A stretch of DNA of 8,042 nt from assembly GCA_002937495.1 (NCBI GenBank), contig PTJW01000042.1:1-8042 (forward strand), in the 5' to 3' direction. How positions within the stretch are numbered: position 1 is the first letter of the stretch; each line of letters starts with the position of its first letter. Below the pieces are notes generated by a model, which was not told the origin of the DNA, did not search any database, and was given only the letters and a program-made list of their open reading frames with translations. The position numbers and the translations under genes were made by a program. Below, one piece after another: positions 6,370-8,042 of this stretch. Source of the DNA: Pseudomonadota bacterium (GTDB lineage Bacteria; Pseudomonadota; Alphaproteobacteria; UBA1280; UBA12223).

Positions 6370-8042
6370 TTACTGATCCTTACTTTCAGTTTTTACTGCA
6401 ACTGTCTTACCTGATAATGCTTGCATAGCTTCAGCCTTTGGCTTGTCTAAAACAATTTTACCTTTGTCCATAATAGCAATTCTATCTACTAATTGTAATA
6501 AAGATTCTTTATGAGTAATTAATAATAAACCAATATTACTGTTATTTAAAATTTTAGATAATGATTTGCAGAATCTATCTTCCATAACAGAATCCATGTT
6601 TGAAGTAGGCTCATCTAAAATAATTAGTTTTGGTTTTTTTAGTAAAGCTCTTGCTAAACATACAGCTTGTTTTTGACCGCCAGATAAACCGTCACCACCT
6701 TCACCAAGGTGCATATCTAAACCTTGCGGGTGCTGCTTAATAACTTCTATTAGATCAACTAGTTCACATGCTCTTAAAATTTCTTCTTCAGATGCAAATG
6801 GGTTAACAATTCTTAAGTTCTCTCTTAATGTTCCGTAAAATAGGTGTGGAGTTTGAGGAACTAGTAGAATTTGTTGTCTTAATTCATTAGGGTTAATTTG
6901 GTTAATATCTGTACCATCAACTAAAATTTGACCTTTGTTAATAGAGTAAAGGTTATTTAATAGCCTTACAAATGTAGACTTACCTGAACCACTACGTCCA
7001 ATAATACCAACTTTTTCACTTGAATTAATCGAGAAGTTAATTCCATTAATAGAAGGTTGTTCTGCATTTGGATATGTAAATTGAATATCATTACATTTAA
7101 TATCGCCAGAGATATTACTTCTTCTTAAAAAGTTTTTACCTTCAGGAATATCAACTTTTTGTTTCATAAGGTCATTTAACTCAACATAAGCATGTTTTGC
7201 ATAGCTGTAACGCATAGATAATGAAACCATTGTAGCAACAGGTGCAATAATACGACCAGCAATCATTGAACAAGCAATTAATCCACCCATGCTTAAGTTA
7301 CCTTCAATAACAACATAAACACCTGCAGCTGTTACTAAGATAGTAGTCATGTTTTGCATAAATCCACTAAATGAGTTTGCCATGTTCATGTAGTATCGAG
7401 CTTTCATACCAATTAATGATGTCGCCCCAACATAGCTTTCCCAAACTGATTGTCGAGCATTTTCAATGTTTAAAGATTTTACAGTTTCAATACCTTGCAA
7501 AGTTTCAATAAGATGTGAGTTTTTTTGGCTAAGATCCTGCCATGATTGGTCTGTAGTTTTTTCAACTCTTTTTTGTAGTAATAAAGCTACAGAAATTGAA
7601 ATTGGTAAAGCTGCTAATACAATTAAAGCAACCGGGCCACCAATTAAACCTAGTACAAGGATAAATAATAAAATAAATGGTAAATCAATTAATGCAGAAA
7701 TAGATGCAGAAGTTAAGAAGTCTCTTAAGTTCTCAAATTCTTTCATTTGGTGAGCCATAGCACCAGCTGAATTATTTTTGCTTGATAGTTTAATGTTTTG
7801 GAATTGTTCAAATAGTTTTGCAGAAATTAAAACATCAGAACCACGGCCAGCAACATCAATAAAGTATGCTCTTAGATTTTTTAAAATAAAGTCAAAAATA
7901 TAAACAATTAGCATACCTGAAAATAGAACCCATAAAGTTTCTTCAGCTCTGTTAGGAATAACTCTGTCATATACATTCATAGTAAATAGTGGGGCAGCTA
8001 ATGCAAAACAGTTAATTAATAATGATGCAATAGCAACTTGTA
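6370..8042 (-). CDS. Type I secretion ABC transporter (HlyB/LapB family), 5'-partial
   Basis: The reading frame stays open through the right edge, so the start is off-window. An ATG at 7980 lies inside the first transmembrane region, within the family motif PLFTMNVYDRVIPN, and is not the start; the frame before it (LINCFALAAPLFT) is membrane sequence. Counting from that Met, transmembrane segments cover about residues 1-260 and the ATP-binding domain follows: Walker A GRSGSGKST (328-336), Q-loop Gln376 in VPQTPHLFYGTLREN, signature LSGGQ (432-436), Walker B IILDEP (453-458) and His490 of the H-loop. All ATPase residues are present. The protein drives ATP-dependent export of an unfolded substrate through an HlyD/TolC channel. 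The N-terminal C39 or C39-like domain that would tell bacteriocin exporters from RTX/LapB types is off-window; the sequence style and the HlyD and LapG neighbours favour the adhesin-exporting LapB type. Confidence 0.95.
   Translation of the reverse strand, partial: QVAIASLLINCFALAAPLFTMNVYDRVIPNRAEETLWVLFSGMLIVYIFDFILKNLRAYFIDVAGRGSDVLISAKLFEQFQNIKLSSKNNSAGAMAHQMKEFENLRDFLTSASISALIDLPFILLFILVLGLIGGPVALIVLAALPISISVALLLQKRVEKTTDQSWQDLSQKNSHLIETLQGIETVKSLNIENARQSVWESYVGATSLIGMKARYYMNMANSFSGFMQNMTTILVTAAGVYVVIEGNLSMGGLIACSMIAGRIIAPVATMVSLSMRYSYAKHAYVELNDLMKQKVDIPEGKNFLRRSNISGDIKCNDIQFTYPNAEQPSINGINFSINSSEKVGIIGRSGSGKSTFVRLLNNLYSINKGQILVDGTDINQINPNELRQQILLVPQTPHLFYGTLRENLRIVNPFASEEEILRACELVDLIEVIKQHPQGLDMHLGEGGDGLSGGQKQAVCLARALLKKPKLIILDEPTSNMDSVMEDRFCKSLSKILNNSNIGLLLITHKESLLQLVDRIAIMDKGKIVLDKPKAEAMQALSGKTVAVKTESKDQ

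Noticed and set aside
7466..7753. 95-residue open frame on the + strand
   Set aside because: It is antisense to the transmembrane region of the ABC transporter, with no recognisable domain; a shadow frame.

Overview
The window is AT-rich (roughly one third G+C by eye) and comes from a Gram-negative bacterium: it carries a gene for KDO-8-phosphate synthase (lipopolysaccharide core), a type I secretion ABC transporter with its membrane fusion protein, and a periplasmic LapG-type protease. The style of the KdsA and secretion proteins would fit a low-GC proteobacterium, possibly alphaproteobacterial, but this is a weak guess. Codon use looks even throughout and I see no insertion sequence, phage gene, tRNA, rRNA or CRISPR array.

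Layout. At the left edge, on the + strand, is the end of a membrane-anchored GGDEF diguanylate cyclase (1-741, start off-window). It converges on a long minus-strand gene run, and the two are separated by a strong hairpin at 742-767 that can end transcription in both directions. In transcription order (right to left) the run is: a type I secretion ABC transporter cut by the window edge (8042-6370), an HlyD/LapC-type fusion protein (6368-4992), a LapG-like cysteine protease (4976-4314), a membrane receptor with a large periplasmic domain, a PAS domain and a degenerate HD-GYP domain (4301-2301), a pseudopilin-like protein whose reading frame is broken near its C-terminus (2286-1810, tail continuing to 1661 in another frame), and kdsA (1620-775). 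Gaps between the genes are 1 to 40 bases, and several ribosome binding sites lie at the end of the previous gene, so the whole run may be one operon whose promoter lies beyond the right edge.

How the genes may work together. In the Pseudomonas Lap system an ABC/HlyD/TolC machine exports a giant adhesin, LapG cleaves it off the cell surface, and the c-di-GMP receptor LapD (degenerate GGDEF-EAL) holds LapG inactive when c-di-GMP is high. Here the secretion genes and lapG are present, but the gene in the LapD position encodes an unrelated architecture ending in an HD-GYP domain that has lost its metal-binding HD pair. I read this as a LapD analogue built on an inactive HD-GYP c-di-GMP receptor. 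This is the most interesting point in the window. The second is the frameshifted pseudopilin, where a one-base change in a CCC run separates a clear 53-residue C-terminal extension from the rest. The adhesin and the TolC-type outer membrane channel are not in the window.
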